A stretch of DNA of 10,030 bases from Isohypsibius dastychi (GCA_034696485.1 JAQIWT010001636.1:1-10030), one strand, 5' to 3'. Counted from the stretch's first letter, positions 1 through 7,773 are shown. The notes: generated from the letters alone by a model not told the origin. Numbers and translations are program-made.

Positions 1-14
1 CCCCCCCCCCCCCC
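1..14. repeat. Poly-C run at window start
   Basis: A homopolymer of 14 C residues. Other C runs of about 10 or more lie at 4968-4978, 5866-5876 and about 5917-5938, all on the + strand. The last two sit inside a MITE, so this one may be the edge of a similar element cut by the window. No other part of such an element is visible. Confidence 0.8.
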
Positions 15-116
15 ACACCCTGTTTTTTTCTGCCTAGGGTTTTTGGGTTGAACGAAGTAAGAGGGTTCTGTCTGTTACATGCTATAGAAACTCGTGTTTT
101 TCTACTGTCATTTTAG

Positions 117-311
117 ACTCGAGCCGGGACCCCTTCTATTGCGGACCAACTGAAACCCATGTTTGATGATTCTAAAAGGCATTTTTTATTTGATTCAGAC
201 TGTGGCACAGACAGCAGTTTCCTCAAACTCTCTTTCATGCGAGCTCAATGTCCTCTCTTCTTCGGAGCAATAATTTCTGGCCGATCTCACTTCGAACACA
301 TTCGGGGATAA
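117..311 (+). CDS. Possible 3'-terminal exon of an unidentified upstream gene (partial)
   Basis: A reading frame of 64 codons ends at TAA 309-311. It starts directly after a good splice acceptor (pyrimidine-rich tract ending ATTTTAG, AG at 115-116). An in-frame TAG overlaps the acceptor, so the frame makes sense only as a spliced exon. The peptide is mixed in composition (for example DQLKPMFDDSKRHFLFDSD) and has no domain I recognise. A different + frame, about 276-479, is also open and hydrophobic in its middle (FWGFGVLGEIYMGIAFF), so the frame choice is uncertain. No poly(A) signal was seen close by. It could be chance: 64 open codons is only mildly improbable. Confidence 0.25.
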   Translation, partial: TRAGTPSIADQLKPMFDDSKRHFLFDSDCGTDSSFLKLSFMRAQCPLFFGAIISGRSHFEHIRG

Positions 312-1463
312 CAATAATAACGCCCTTTCTGGACGAAGAAAGCAGTGCCAGTCAGTGGGATTCTTTTTCACTACGACATTCTGGGGGTTTGGTGTCCTTG
401 GGGAGATCTACATGGGAATAGCGTTCTTCCGCTATCAGAAAGCACGAAAATTGGTTCAAATTTTCTTACGAACCAACTGAATTCTTCGGGAGGCTTGATG
501 CGAACGGCTCGCAAAAATATTCGGAAGGCTGGAACCTTCAAGCACCCCCTCGGCACACCCCTTATCCCAAGTTGCCAACCAGGATTTGGGGCTGGGCGAC
601 AAGGTCCACAGAGTGCACATATTAAGGAGCTTCAGCAGGATGAGAGAGAAGGCCAATCTCCACCCACTTGAAGCCAGACTCCGAATCAGACGCAGAATGT
701 TGACCATTGTCAGTGATACACATCCAAGGTTATACTCCTGTAAGTTAACGATTGGTATCTCAGCTGAAACCATGTATTCCCTGGAATGTCACTGCTGATC
801 CAAACAAATGATTCAAACGTTTCTTTGGCACGCGGGCATTAGTCAGACCAAATAATGGAAATAATCTAAATTGGGTTTTCCCCCACCAGCTTTCTCGTCT
901 GCTACCCATGGCTCAACTTAATGTATTCCATTGACACAATCTGTGTGACTTCAAAGCAACCTGTGTCACTTCACCATTCTTCAAAGTGACTCCGAAATTC
1001 CGCAAAACGTATTTCTGCGTTTGGAAACTTGTTTTTGTATAGGTAAATGTATCAGAAAGGTCATTTTACTAGAACTGCAGATGCAAATTGGAGAATCAAT
1101 CAGTAATTGTAGCAAATGGCATTTTGGAATCATGCTCCCTCCCTCCCTCCCTCCCTCCCTACCCGCATCGTAACGTAAAAGGTCAAGTTCTCGATTGACA
1201 GCCCACCCCCAAAAGAAGCTGTGAAACTAACGAAACACACAGTAGCAAAAGAAGCAACATGACCCTTGGAGTTTTGCAACTATTGGTCACCTGACTATGC
1301 AGGTCATCTAGACGTAGACGAGTTTTTTGTCATGCTTGGGGTTTACATGGCTCGTTACTGAAATCATGCAGGAGCCTCGTTTTGATGACATAACAGAAAG
1401 AGCGGCGACAGAATGGGAACCTCAGGGGTAGAAGTAAGTCGATCAACAACTTATTCAAGAATG
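312..1463. other. Unassigned region upstream of the oxidase gene
   Basis: About 1.15 kb without a gene I can support. Between 345 and 800 several frames on both strands are open for 60-108 codons and overlap one another. None resembles a known family or is flanked by convincing splice sites. The rest has scattered stops in all frames, A/T-rich stretches and the TCCC microsatellite. It may hold exons or regulatory DNA of a neighbouring gene. Confidence 0.5.
1135..1160. repeat. TCCC tetranucleotide microsatellite
   Basis: About six and a half head-to-tail copies of CTCC/TCCC without interruption. It lies about 630 bases upstream of the oxidase start codon and overlaps no gene. The purine/pyrimidine strand asymmetry can favour triplex or slipped structures, and length variation between individuals is likely. 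Confidence 0.9.
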
Positions 1464-1583
1464 GAATAAAGTGGGACAGGCGGATACAATGCAAAAACGA
1501 ACCTCATCACCAGAAAAAATTCGTTTGTGCCGAGTAGGCAAGAATGTTGTGATGAATACTGAACACAAAAACTTCGAAGTGAA

Positions 1584-1591
1584 TATAAAAG
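1584..1591 (+). promoter_or_regulatory. TATA-like box of the oxidase gene
   Basis: The sequence TATAAAAG is close to the animal TATA consensus. It lies 180 bases upstream of the proposed start codon at 1764. A transcription start about 30 bases downstream would fall near TCATTTC at about 1620, giving a 5' leader of roughly 140 bases. This is inferred from sequence only. Confidence 0.35.
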
Positions 1592-1638
1592 AAGAGACGT
1601 CCAACAGTGATTCGCTGTCCATCATTTCATTGTATCAA

Positions 1639-1677
1639 ATGAAGCGTAAACGTCCGATGCGCAGTCAGTTTGGTTAA
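1639..1677 (+). other. Short upstream ORF in the oxidase leader
   Basis: ATG 1639-1641 opens twelve codons, rich in Lys and Arg, ending at TAA 1675-1677. The final A of that stop is also the A of ATG 1677-1679, which is in frame with the oxidase start at 1764. If transcription begins near the TATA-like box, ribosomes would meet this uORF first. Stop/start overlap is compatible with reinitiation. It matters only if 1677 lies in the mature leader. Confidence 0.3.
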
Positions 1678-1763
1678 TGTACGAATTCATTTCAGAGCCG
1701 GTTGTGTCACCATATTACTTCATAGCTCAATCGTTCTTAAGATCTCACAAAATTATTGTTGCA

Positions 1764-3177
1764 ATGTTACTATTATGGGTATGTTCGATTGTTCTAAGTA
1801 CTGTGTGCACCAGTGCCGAAATTGTTCCAGGTAAGGAGCTTACCGCTGGTGCCAGATCAAAGGGACATGCAAGTGATGAGCAAGGAACGCAGAACATGAT
1901 TCCACCAACTGCGACCACACAGCTGGTAAAGAGTCAGTGCGATGTGAACTTCTAATTATTGGCAGTGGCTTTGCCGGGGCTTACGCCGCTCACCATTTAG
2001 CTCCGATTTATGGAGATGGGTTGTGTTTGGTTGAAGAACAGAACAGAGATGGGGGACGGACTGTGGACTTCAGCGAGACTGAAGGTGGTCCTGTGTTTGG
2101 AGGATGCGCACTCAGGGTCACTGAAGCTCAGGTAGCAATGCAACGTGTGGCTGAAACACTGGACATGACGCTTGAGCGCGCTGAATTCAACATCAAGAAA
2201 TACAAAGTTCGAGGTCAATACTTCACCGCCGATGAAACAGGGTGAGGTCTGAATACACCATATTCTCATTCCCCATGCTGTTTTCCCGCAGAAATGCAAT
2301 GGAAATGACTGAGATGTGCCTAGCCGTCTTTCCTTTAGCAAATTGCACCGAAGACCCATCCAGAGGAGTGGAATCGAATGAGTTCATCGTAGAGTACCTC
2401 ATGAACCTGTCCAAAACTCGTTCAAGTCGTCGTCTGATCAACTCCTACCCGGACATTCGAACACTTATAACCGCCATTTTCGGCGAAGAGAGCTGGTCAT
2501 TTTATCGCGAAGCCACACTCTTTGAAACATTCTCCCAACAAACAGCGTTGCAGTCTGGTGGAATGAGCGTTGGTGGGAGCAGTCTGTGCGTGGTCAACCT
2601 GACATGAGTCACGCTGTTAGTCACGCAAACTGTTTCAGCAAGATGGAAATACCTCCTGTGCCGTTCATTCGAGAGCAGAATGTTACGAGGGCCGTTTATG
2701 ATGACGGGATCTGTTTGGATATGTGGAGGGCGCTAATTGAGAATGCGAGTAAAGAAGAGGAGATGATCAGAGTAATCCGAGAAAATCTACAGAACTTCTT
2801 CGATGATGTTGAAGTTCCAGAGCCACGAACTGTCAAAGGTGACCTTTTGAAAATATTTAAATCGCGGATTAAATTATTTGATTTATATTTGATTATAAGG
2901 CAACTTTGAAAAAGAAGCATGGCACTTAACGCGACCAGGCTCAGAGCTGACCAGTGAAGAAATTTTGGAATGGGCACAACATCCTGTTGCGGTGGACAAC
3001 TTTGCTCTGGTTGGAGAAGCATACAGCGGGGCGCATGCGGCATGGTGTAATGGCACCAGAATAACTGTTAATCAAGTGTTGGAACGACATTATGGATTTG
3101 AGCCTTTCCCGAAAGATGCAACTACAAGTCGCACAAAAACTTCGTCTCTACGAAGAATAAGAACGCCTTTCCAGTGA
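1764..3177 (+). CDS. Secreted FAD-dependent amine-oxidase-family protein, 5 exons, copy 1
   Basis: Exons are 1764-1830, 1938-2241, 2292-2585, 2639-2838 and 2900-3177. All introns are GT-AG (107, 50, 53 and 61 bases), all phases match, and the sum is 1143 bases, or 380 residues. Residues 1-18 form a signal peptide (hydrophobic core MLLLWVCSIVLSTVC). The Rossmann FAD motif GSGFAGAYAA starts at residue 31, with acidic E55/E56 after strand 2 and GGR at 61-63. The C-terminal part has W297 and the family GEAYSG signature at 327-332, which in relatives contacts FAD and the active site. Five N-glycosylation sequons (141, 162, 236, 257, 339) fit a secretory route. Relatives of the flavin amine oxidase/L-amino-acid oxidase superfamily oxidise amines or amino acids and release H2O2, but the substrate here is unknown. 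The protein is about 100 residues shorter than typical members, so the substrate domain is reduced. An in-frame ATG at 1677 would add 29 residues. I prefer 1764 because the signal peptide then starts the protein. Confidence 0.85.
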
Positions 3178-3226
3178 AAATATTCGTTGATCCTATGGTA
3201 ATTCAGAGAATTCTCGGCATATCAGA

Positions 3227-3232
3227 AATAAA
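3227..3232 (+). terminator. Poly(A) signal of oxidase copy 1
   Basis: A canonical AATAAA hexamer lies 50 bases after the oxidase stop codon. The position suits a short 3' UTR. The matching spot after copy 2 (stop at 8364) has no AATAAA within about 100 bases. Confidence 0.6.
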
Positions 3233-3720
3233 GATCTCTCCAGATTGTAACTGCGTTCGTTTTCAGCCCAGCTTCTGTTAATACAGTACCGACAAGATGC
3301 ACATGTCTCATGACCTTCCAAACTCGTACATCACCGTAGTCAATACAGTCTTTCAGTGCCAAGCCGGTTTGTTCACTGTATCACACTTGATCCGTCAGAT
3401 GGATACCGTAACATCTTCATCCTAAGATTGTCTCAAAACTGCCCGTTTAATTTGTCACGCTGCAAAAAAAGTCATTGGAAAAAAGACCCGGTTACACCCT
3501 GTGGAATGTTTTGATTTGAAAAAAATTCCTGTCGCACCATTTGCGTCTCATGGCTGATCCTCTGGTGATTGGAATGGTGCCGATCGACAGGGGTTAATGA
3601 ATCGACCAATCCGAAACTACACAAGCACAATTGGGTGGATGCTAGATTATTCGAACCCCCCTTCCCGGCCTCCTACCCCCTCGACCTCAGGAACAGCTAT
3701 AATCATCGTTGTTTCTCCAC
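3233..3720. other. Spacer between oxidase and BTB genes, no gene seen
   Basis: About 490 bases with no supported gene. Open stretches on either strand stay below about 65 codons and lack recognisable domains. I found no clear match to the corresponding spacer of the second duplicate (8365-9685), so this part has diverged, been replaced, or gained an insertion in one copy. Confidence 0.5.
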
Positions 3721-3808
3721 AAAGACCTGCATCGCCAAGCATTTCAGCGGTGGTTAGTACTGAAGCCATAATAACCAGCCGCTGCAATGCGTGGCGATGC
3801 AGGCCTTT
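3721..3808. repeat. Strong inverted repeat: 36-bp stem, 15-base loop
   Basis: The left arm 3721-3756 begins AAAGACCTGCATCGCCA. The right arm 3772-3808 ends TGGCGATGCAGGCCTTT. The arms pair along their whole length with three mismatches and one bulged base around a 15-base loop. The size and mild imperfection resemble an animal microRNA precursor, but a small palindromic transposon remnant would look the same. It lies about 300 bases upstream of the BTB start codon. The second duplicate has only a shorter, degraded relative near 9620-9655 (a GCAATGCGT motif is shared). Confidence 0.75.
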
Positions 3809-3936
3809 TAGAAAAACTAATGTCCTGGGTAGAGAAAATGCGTGACACAGAGTGATCCAAAACCTGTTCAGTGCGCACTGTTAAACTGGTTTCGAATTCA
3901 TGATTGGCAGACCCCATGTGATCAATACGGGTGATT

Positions 3937-4108
3937 TGTGGCAATCGACGCATTTTCCGCTAAAGAAACATGACTCAAAAACGCAGTTGCATTACATCAG
4001 CCATCAGACGGTGCAGAGAAATGTTCATTGCATTTTCAACATCTGAAACAGCTGTGTTTTAATAAATCAGCCCGAACAAAGCTGTCTCTACTTTGCAAAA
4101 TTTTCAAA
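3937..4108 (+). promoter_or_regulatory. Promoter/leader block of BTB gene copy 1, conserved in copy 2
   Basis: This stretch aligns with 9790-9955 immediately upstream of the second BTB start codon. Well-kept blocks include ATTTTCCGCT, CATGACTCAAA, GCATCAGCCA-type sequence, TGCAGAGAAA and TTTCAAAATG. Intervening bases differ and contain small indels, so the kept blocks stand out. No strong TATA box is seen, although both copies carry an AATAAA-type A/T stretch 35-50 bases before the ATG. Weaker similarity reaches up to about 3832 (TCCAAAACCTGTT is shared). Confidence 0.6.
3971..3977. promoter_or_regulatory. AP-1-type bZIP site TGACTCA, copy 1
   Basis: A perfect TGACTCA heptamer, the consensus bound by AP-1 and related bZIP factors. 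It lies 138 bases before the BTB ATG. The same heptamer lies 136 bases before the second BTB ATG, within a conserved block. A heptamer alone is weak evidence; the conserved position is what supports it. Confidence 0.4.
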
Positions 4109-7100
4109 ATGCAGTCCAGCTGTATGAAGCGTAATCTCGATCATGATCCTTCTGAAGATGAGGCTTCACTGGCCATGAAACGGGTGGCTGTTGAGGAGGA
4201 ACAACTGACCGACATGACTTTGTCTGACAGCCAGCTCAACCCAATTCAGAAGATGGAACTATTTGACAAAGAATACAGCGAATTGTTTGGGAAGGCATTC
4301 AATGGGTTAATACAGGAACGCGCAGCTAATGGAGACGTCGTGTTGTTTGCTGCTGATAACACCGCGATACCATGCCATAAACACGTACTCTCTTCTGCTA
4401 GCAATTTCCTCAAGGCCCACTTCGAATCACCGTTATTTAACGGGAAGGATGTTCATTTGACTTTGATCCCACAGCGGTTTCTACAAAAGTGCGAATTTTG
4501 TTTTTGAACCGGGGTGAATCTTTTAACTATTATCTTTCTATCTCCCTCAGCTTCGTGGACTTTTCATACACTTCAGCTATAAGTATCGATGGCGGTACCG
4601 CACTGGGACTTCTTCAAACTGCGGACTTCTTGGATTGCAGCTATCTTCGAGATGCAGTCCAGGGTTTCGTTTTGAACAACTGGAGGAATTTTGATGGAGA
4701 CAGTTGCTTGAAACTATTCAAGGCTCTACCGGAAACCAATTCGATGTGCCGACTGATTTGGGAAAGAGCGATAGCTCAAGCTGACGGAATATTTGATACG
4801 TCAGATGGCACGTTTCCTGACTTGTGTTTAGAAGAGGTGAGCAAGTTATTACTTTAGACTTAGAGTCAGTTTCAATTTTTTGTTCTAATTGTTGATCTGC
4901 TATAGTGGGCCGGGGTGGTCATGTTCGTTGGAAGCTTTAGTTAAATCCCATTGGCTGGCCAGCCCGACCCCCCCCCCCATTGTAATGTGGTTGCCACGCC
5001 TCCCATGTAAAACTACGGCGCCACGAGCCAAAAAGAATATACGGCAAAACTTGGTGCCTCAATACCCACCGTTATTATCTTGATTACTCTTCCACAGATG
5101 TCAAGTTCAGTCTCATCACTATCAGTCATCGTACTTTTTTCCACAGATGTGTGATTTCATGTCAAGCAACATGCTGAATTTGAAATCGGAAGATTGCGTA
5201 CTGGAAATGATTAGAACTTGGACCAGCCTCGTTGAAGGAAGAGACAGACATCTTCCAGTCCTGTTGAAAACCGTTCGTCTACCTCTGTTAAGTCACTGCA
5301 CCCTAGTCAATCTACTCGACTCTCTCCCGATTGAAGCTCAGTCCGCTGAGCTTGCTTCTGATGTGAAAGAGGCGTTGGTTCTACAAAGCAAGGAAACATT
5401 TCCGAATAATTCTATGGATCATGCCACGTGGATTTTGAGAGACAAAGGTATGATTGCACACTCTACTTCCATATCCATGATCTTGTGACATATCTTACAG
5501 ACGTCACATACGGCCACTTCATCTTTACTCCATGTGGAACGAACCGGCAAAATTCCACATGTTCTAGTGTATCATTCGTCAATCTCAGGACCCGGGAAAT
5601 TCGCAAGCTACCTACATTACTGCCATTGATAGACGAACCGCGAACCACTCGAACCACTTCAAATGTTCTAGTTGCCGGGCGAACGATTTATATTCTTACT
5701 CGGCACATCTGGATCGAATATGGCTCCGCGGTGAAGAAAAATTTTGCTTAGGGACCATCCATATATAACGTTTCAAAAAATCCGGATTTTTGGACCCCCT
5801 CCTCCATTCATTTATCATCGTTTGTTTGTCCGATACCCCTCAACCCCACGCGTTTGCGAACGTCACCCCCCCCCCCTCCACCTATTTCTAGGTTTATTTT
5901 CGTTCGCGTTCGGCCTCCCCCCCCCCTCCCCCCCCCCTCGAGTGTAACGTTATATATGGGTGGTCTCTGTCTCGACTGTTGCAAACACAAGTTGCCTCCA
6001 AAAGTTCGTGGTGTATCCCTTCATCGATTCGCCGAGAACAATGGTCAGTTCACTGAGCTGATTGGCAATCATCCTATTCTTCGATATACTATCAAAGGAG
6101 GTGAGCGATCGTTTCTTGACACTCCCACGTATGTGCCACCGTTTTTCACTTGTGAGCTGCGTGAAATCAAAGCAATATTTCGACTCTTTGTAGTTCCGTA
6201 TGTGATCATCACGCTTTGCTTACTTTTAGAAACAATCATCGGCGAAAAACTTTTCTTTTTCAACTGCAACCAGGAATTAGTGTCGATACATATAGCCACG
6301 AAGTAAGTGTTACCGTTTTTTACTCTGGTGGCTGTGTGAACTGCGAACATTGTTTCCAGATTTTCAACTGAAAAGTATTGATTAAATAAGCTTTATTACA
6401 GGGAGGAAACAGTTGTATTCTATACAGAATTCTCGACACGTTTCTTCTTTGGGCTATTTGCACCTATGGCGGCATTACGAGGTACCTGATTCAATGCCTG
6501 GAAAATATCAATCATGTACCAGCATAGCACGCGATCCCGCCATAGACTATTGCGGAAATAATCCCGCCAGCCCCCAAACACATACTATAAGATCAGGTTT
6601 GTCCTTTCCTTCAGGTGGGGGTTGAGGGCTGGCGGGATTATTTCTGCAAAAGTCTGTGGTGGGATTGCGTGCTTTGCTGTTATAATATATATTATACATG
6701 ATTTCCTCAAATGCCATAGCGGTACACTTTGGGCTCAAGTACTTGGGCTTTGAAGCGGAATCAGACATGCATGTTTTTGTATGGAATGGATGGTTTCTCC
6801 GTTATAATGCCAAGACCGATCATGGAGAAACAATTGAGATGTTCGGCGACATCGATAACCACCCATTTGATCTGTTGTCAGCCCGATTTTTGGAAACTGG
6901 AAAGATTCTTCTCAAATGTACAGAGGAAACAATTCTGTTCCTGTATAGGATCACCTCGGCTTATGTTTACAGATCGGAAAAGCAGCTTGTCATCTGGCGA
7001 ATATTCGGTAATCCAAACTCACAGGATACTCGATCCGGCTACTGGTAAAGTTGAAAGTGCCAACTGTCTGACAAACGTTCTCAGAGATTTTCCTGCAATC

Positions 7101-7355
7101 ACGGAGAGGTTTTCGTTCGATGGAAGTCCTCGATATGATATCGATGGTACGAAATTGGTTTGCCTGTACTAATGTACTTTGATTCAACAGAGGTTCTCAT
7201 TTAGCGCTGATGGCCACGAGTCCACCTTATGATGATTCGGTTGTGAGGTTGGCCAACAGTGAGTCCTGTTAAAAAAATGGAAAATATTTCGATTGACAAA
7301 TTCCCATCATGCAGGTCTGGTCCGGAAATGGGAGATTGTTCCAGGACCGAGCTAA
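4109..7355 (+). CDS. BTB-BACK-kelch-like protein, 11 exons, copy 1
   Basis: Exons are 4109-4488, 4551-4836, 5147-5447, 5501-5730, 5992-6100, 6230-6302, 6402-6481, 6720-6942, 7025-7146, 7193-7258 and 7315-7355. All introns are GT-AG and all phases match; the sum is 1911 bases (636 residues). The start is supported by copy 2, which shares SSCMKRN and the acidic PSEDE tail. The BTB domain spans about 65-175 (CHKHVLSSASNFLKAHF, then LLQTADFLDCSYLRDAV). The BACK domain spans about 180-285 (FPDLCLEEM, LKSEDCVLEMIRTWTSL, VRLPLLS). The rest, about 320-636, has kelch-like blades (VLVAGRTIYIL, GEKLFFFN, FVWNGWFLRYNAKTD), but most diglycines are missing. Relatives are cytoplasmic substrate adaptors of Cullin-3 ubiquitin ligases, so that role is the inference here. 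The least certain junction is 6942/7025 (donor GTATAG). Two introns carry MITEs. Confidence 0.82.
4837..5146 (+). other. 310-base intron with a duplicated acceptor sequence
   Basis: This is the longest intron of the BTB gene, between LEE and MCDF in the BACK domain. It contains a C11 run at 4968-4978. The 12-base sequence TTCCACAGATGT occurs twice, at 5090-5101 and 5139-5150. The second occurrence is the real acceptor by phase. Using the first would add 49 bases and shift the frame. No recognisable transposon ends were found in the intron. Confidence 0.6.
5751..5966. mobile_element. MITE inside a BTB-gene intron, C-rich interior
   Basis: The terminal inverted repeats are about 22 bp: left GGGACCATCCATATATAACG at 5751, right CGTTATATATGGGTGGTC ending about 5966, with two mismatches. 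The interior has AAAAATCCGGATTTTT followed by CCCCCTCC-type C-rich tracts. From memory, ends of the form GGGACCATCCATA with such C-rich interiors recur in many invertebrate genomes. I could not verify this and do not assign a superfamily. It has no coding capacity and no clear target-site duplication. It lies within intron 5731-5991. Without it the intron would be roughly 45-50 bases, the usual size in this gene. Confidence 0.8.
6519..6680. mobile_element. MITE with 58-bp inverted-repeat arms inside a BTB-gene intron
   Basis: The left arm 6520-6577 and right arm 6622-6679 pair over 58 bases with seven mismatches (about 88%). The centre is GAAATAATCCCGCCAGCCC. The spacer is 44 bases and there is no coding capacity. 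A TA dinucleotide lies just outside each end (6517-6518 and 6681-6682), compatible with a TA target-site duplication as in Tc1/mariner-like elements. With only two bases, that is weak. It sits in intron 6482-6719, and the flanking splice sites remain intact. It is unrelated in sequence to the MITE at 5751. Confidence 0.8.
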
Positions 7356-7752
7356 TGTCATCAACTCAACCTCTTACCCCCAGCTGCTGTCCGATGAGTA
7401 CGAGTGGTCAAAGAGCTTAACGGTGGTATAATATACTTCATAATATTTTATTAGTTCGCGTCCTCACATTTAAAGTGTTCATGTTTGTTCGGACGTTTGA
7501 AGCTGAATTGTTATTCATCTGCTCTTTGCGAATTAGAAATCTGCATTTCTTCAAGCTTTGTGAAATACATCAGCTGACTAGTGGCTATTTTCCGATAAAA
7601 AGGAAACCCAAATTAGGCAACATGTTTTTCCTCATTTTTCCCTCGCAAGATCAATTCAAGAACAATTTTTCTCCGGAGGAGCTCAAAATTAGTCTTACCT
7701 GAGACTGTGGAATGAGACAATTAACACAGTATCGTTTTAAGCTTACGATTAC
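7356..7752. other. 3' flank of the BTB gene and spacer, no further gene seen
   Basis: About 400 bases. A/T-rich sequence near 7428-7453 includes AATATA and could serve 3' processing, but no AATAAA was found. A 75-codon open frame at 7475-7702 has no recognised domain and no flanking signals, so I treat it as chance. The right end of this stretch should be the right end of the first duplication unit. Confidence 0.45.
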
Positions 7753-7761
7753 TATATAAAG
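7753..7761 (+). promoter_or_regulatory. TATA box ahead of the headless oxidase copy
   Basis: TATATAAAG is a strong TATA match. It lies about 20 bases left of the point where homology to oxidase copy 1 begins. TCAGT, an arthropod-type initiator, lies at 7776-7780, only about 25 bases from the start of the TATA element, slightly closer than usual. It could drive transcription of the truncated copy, but this is unproven. Confidence 0.35.
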
Positions 7762-7773
7762 CTGCGATACCAC

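Noticed and set aside
117-311. Resemblance of FLFDSDCGTDSSFL to a retroelement aspartic protease.
   Set aside because: The catalytic Asp-Ser/Thr-Gly triad is not present and no reverse transcriptase or LTR is seen nearby.
345-798. Overlapping open frames on both strands (about 60-108 codons).
   Set aside because: They contradict one another, have no recognised domain and lack flanking gene signals. At most one could be real, and nothing in the sequence chooses among them.
1471-1677. 68-codon open frame upstream of the oxidase.
   Set aside because: It begins with GTG, overlaps the likely promoter and leader, and has low-complexity charged content without a domain.
3222-3380. Minus-strand stretch open for 52 codons behind the oxidase 3' end.
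   Set aside because: This length is expected by chance, and it overlaps the oxidase 3' UTR and poly(A) region without splice or start signals of its own.
5808-5990. Proline- or glycine-rich open frames on both strands.
   Set aside because: They are translations of the MITE's C tracts, which are open in several frames because C runs contain no stop codons.
6413-6768. Open frames across the second MITE on both strands.
   Set aside because: The two strands give similar peptides because the element is palindromic. The supported exons 6402-6481 and 6720-6942 lie outside it.
3971-7355. Idea that TGACTCA upstream of a BTB-kelch gene marks a KEAP1-NRF2-type feedback loop.
   Set aside because: The heptamer is generic for bZIP factors, and the protein lacks the recognisable kelch signatures and sensor cysteines needed to argue for a KEAP1 relative.
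7475-7702. 75-codon open frame downstream of the BTB gene.
   Set aside because: No domain, promoter or splice signal; the composition looks like translated A/T-rich spacer.
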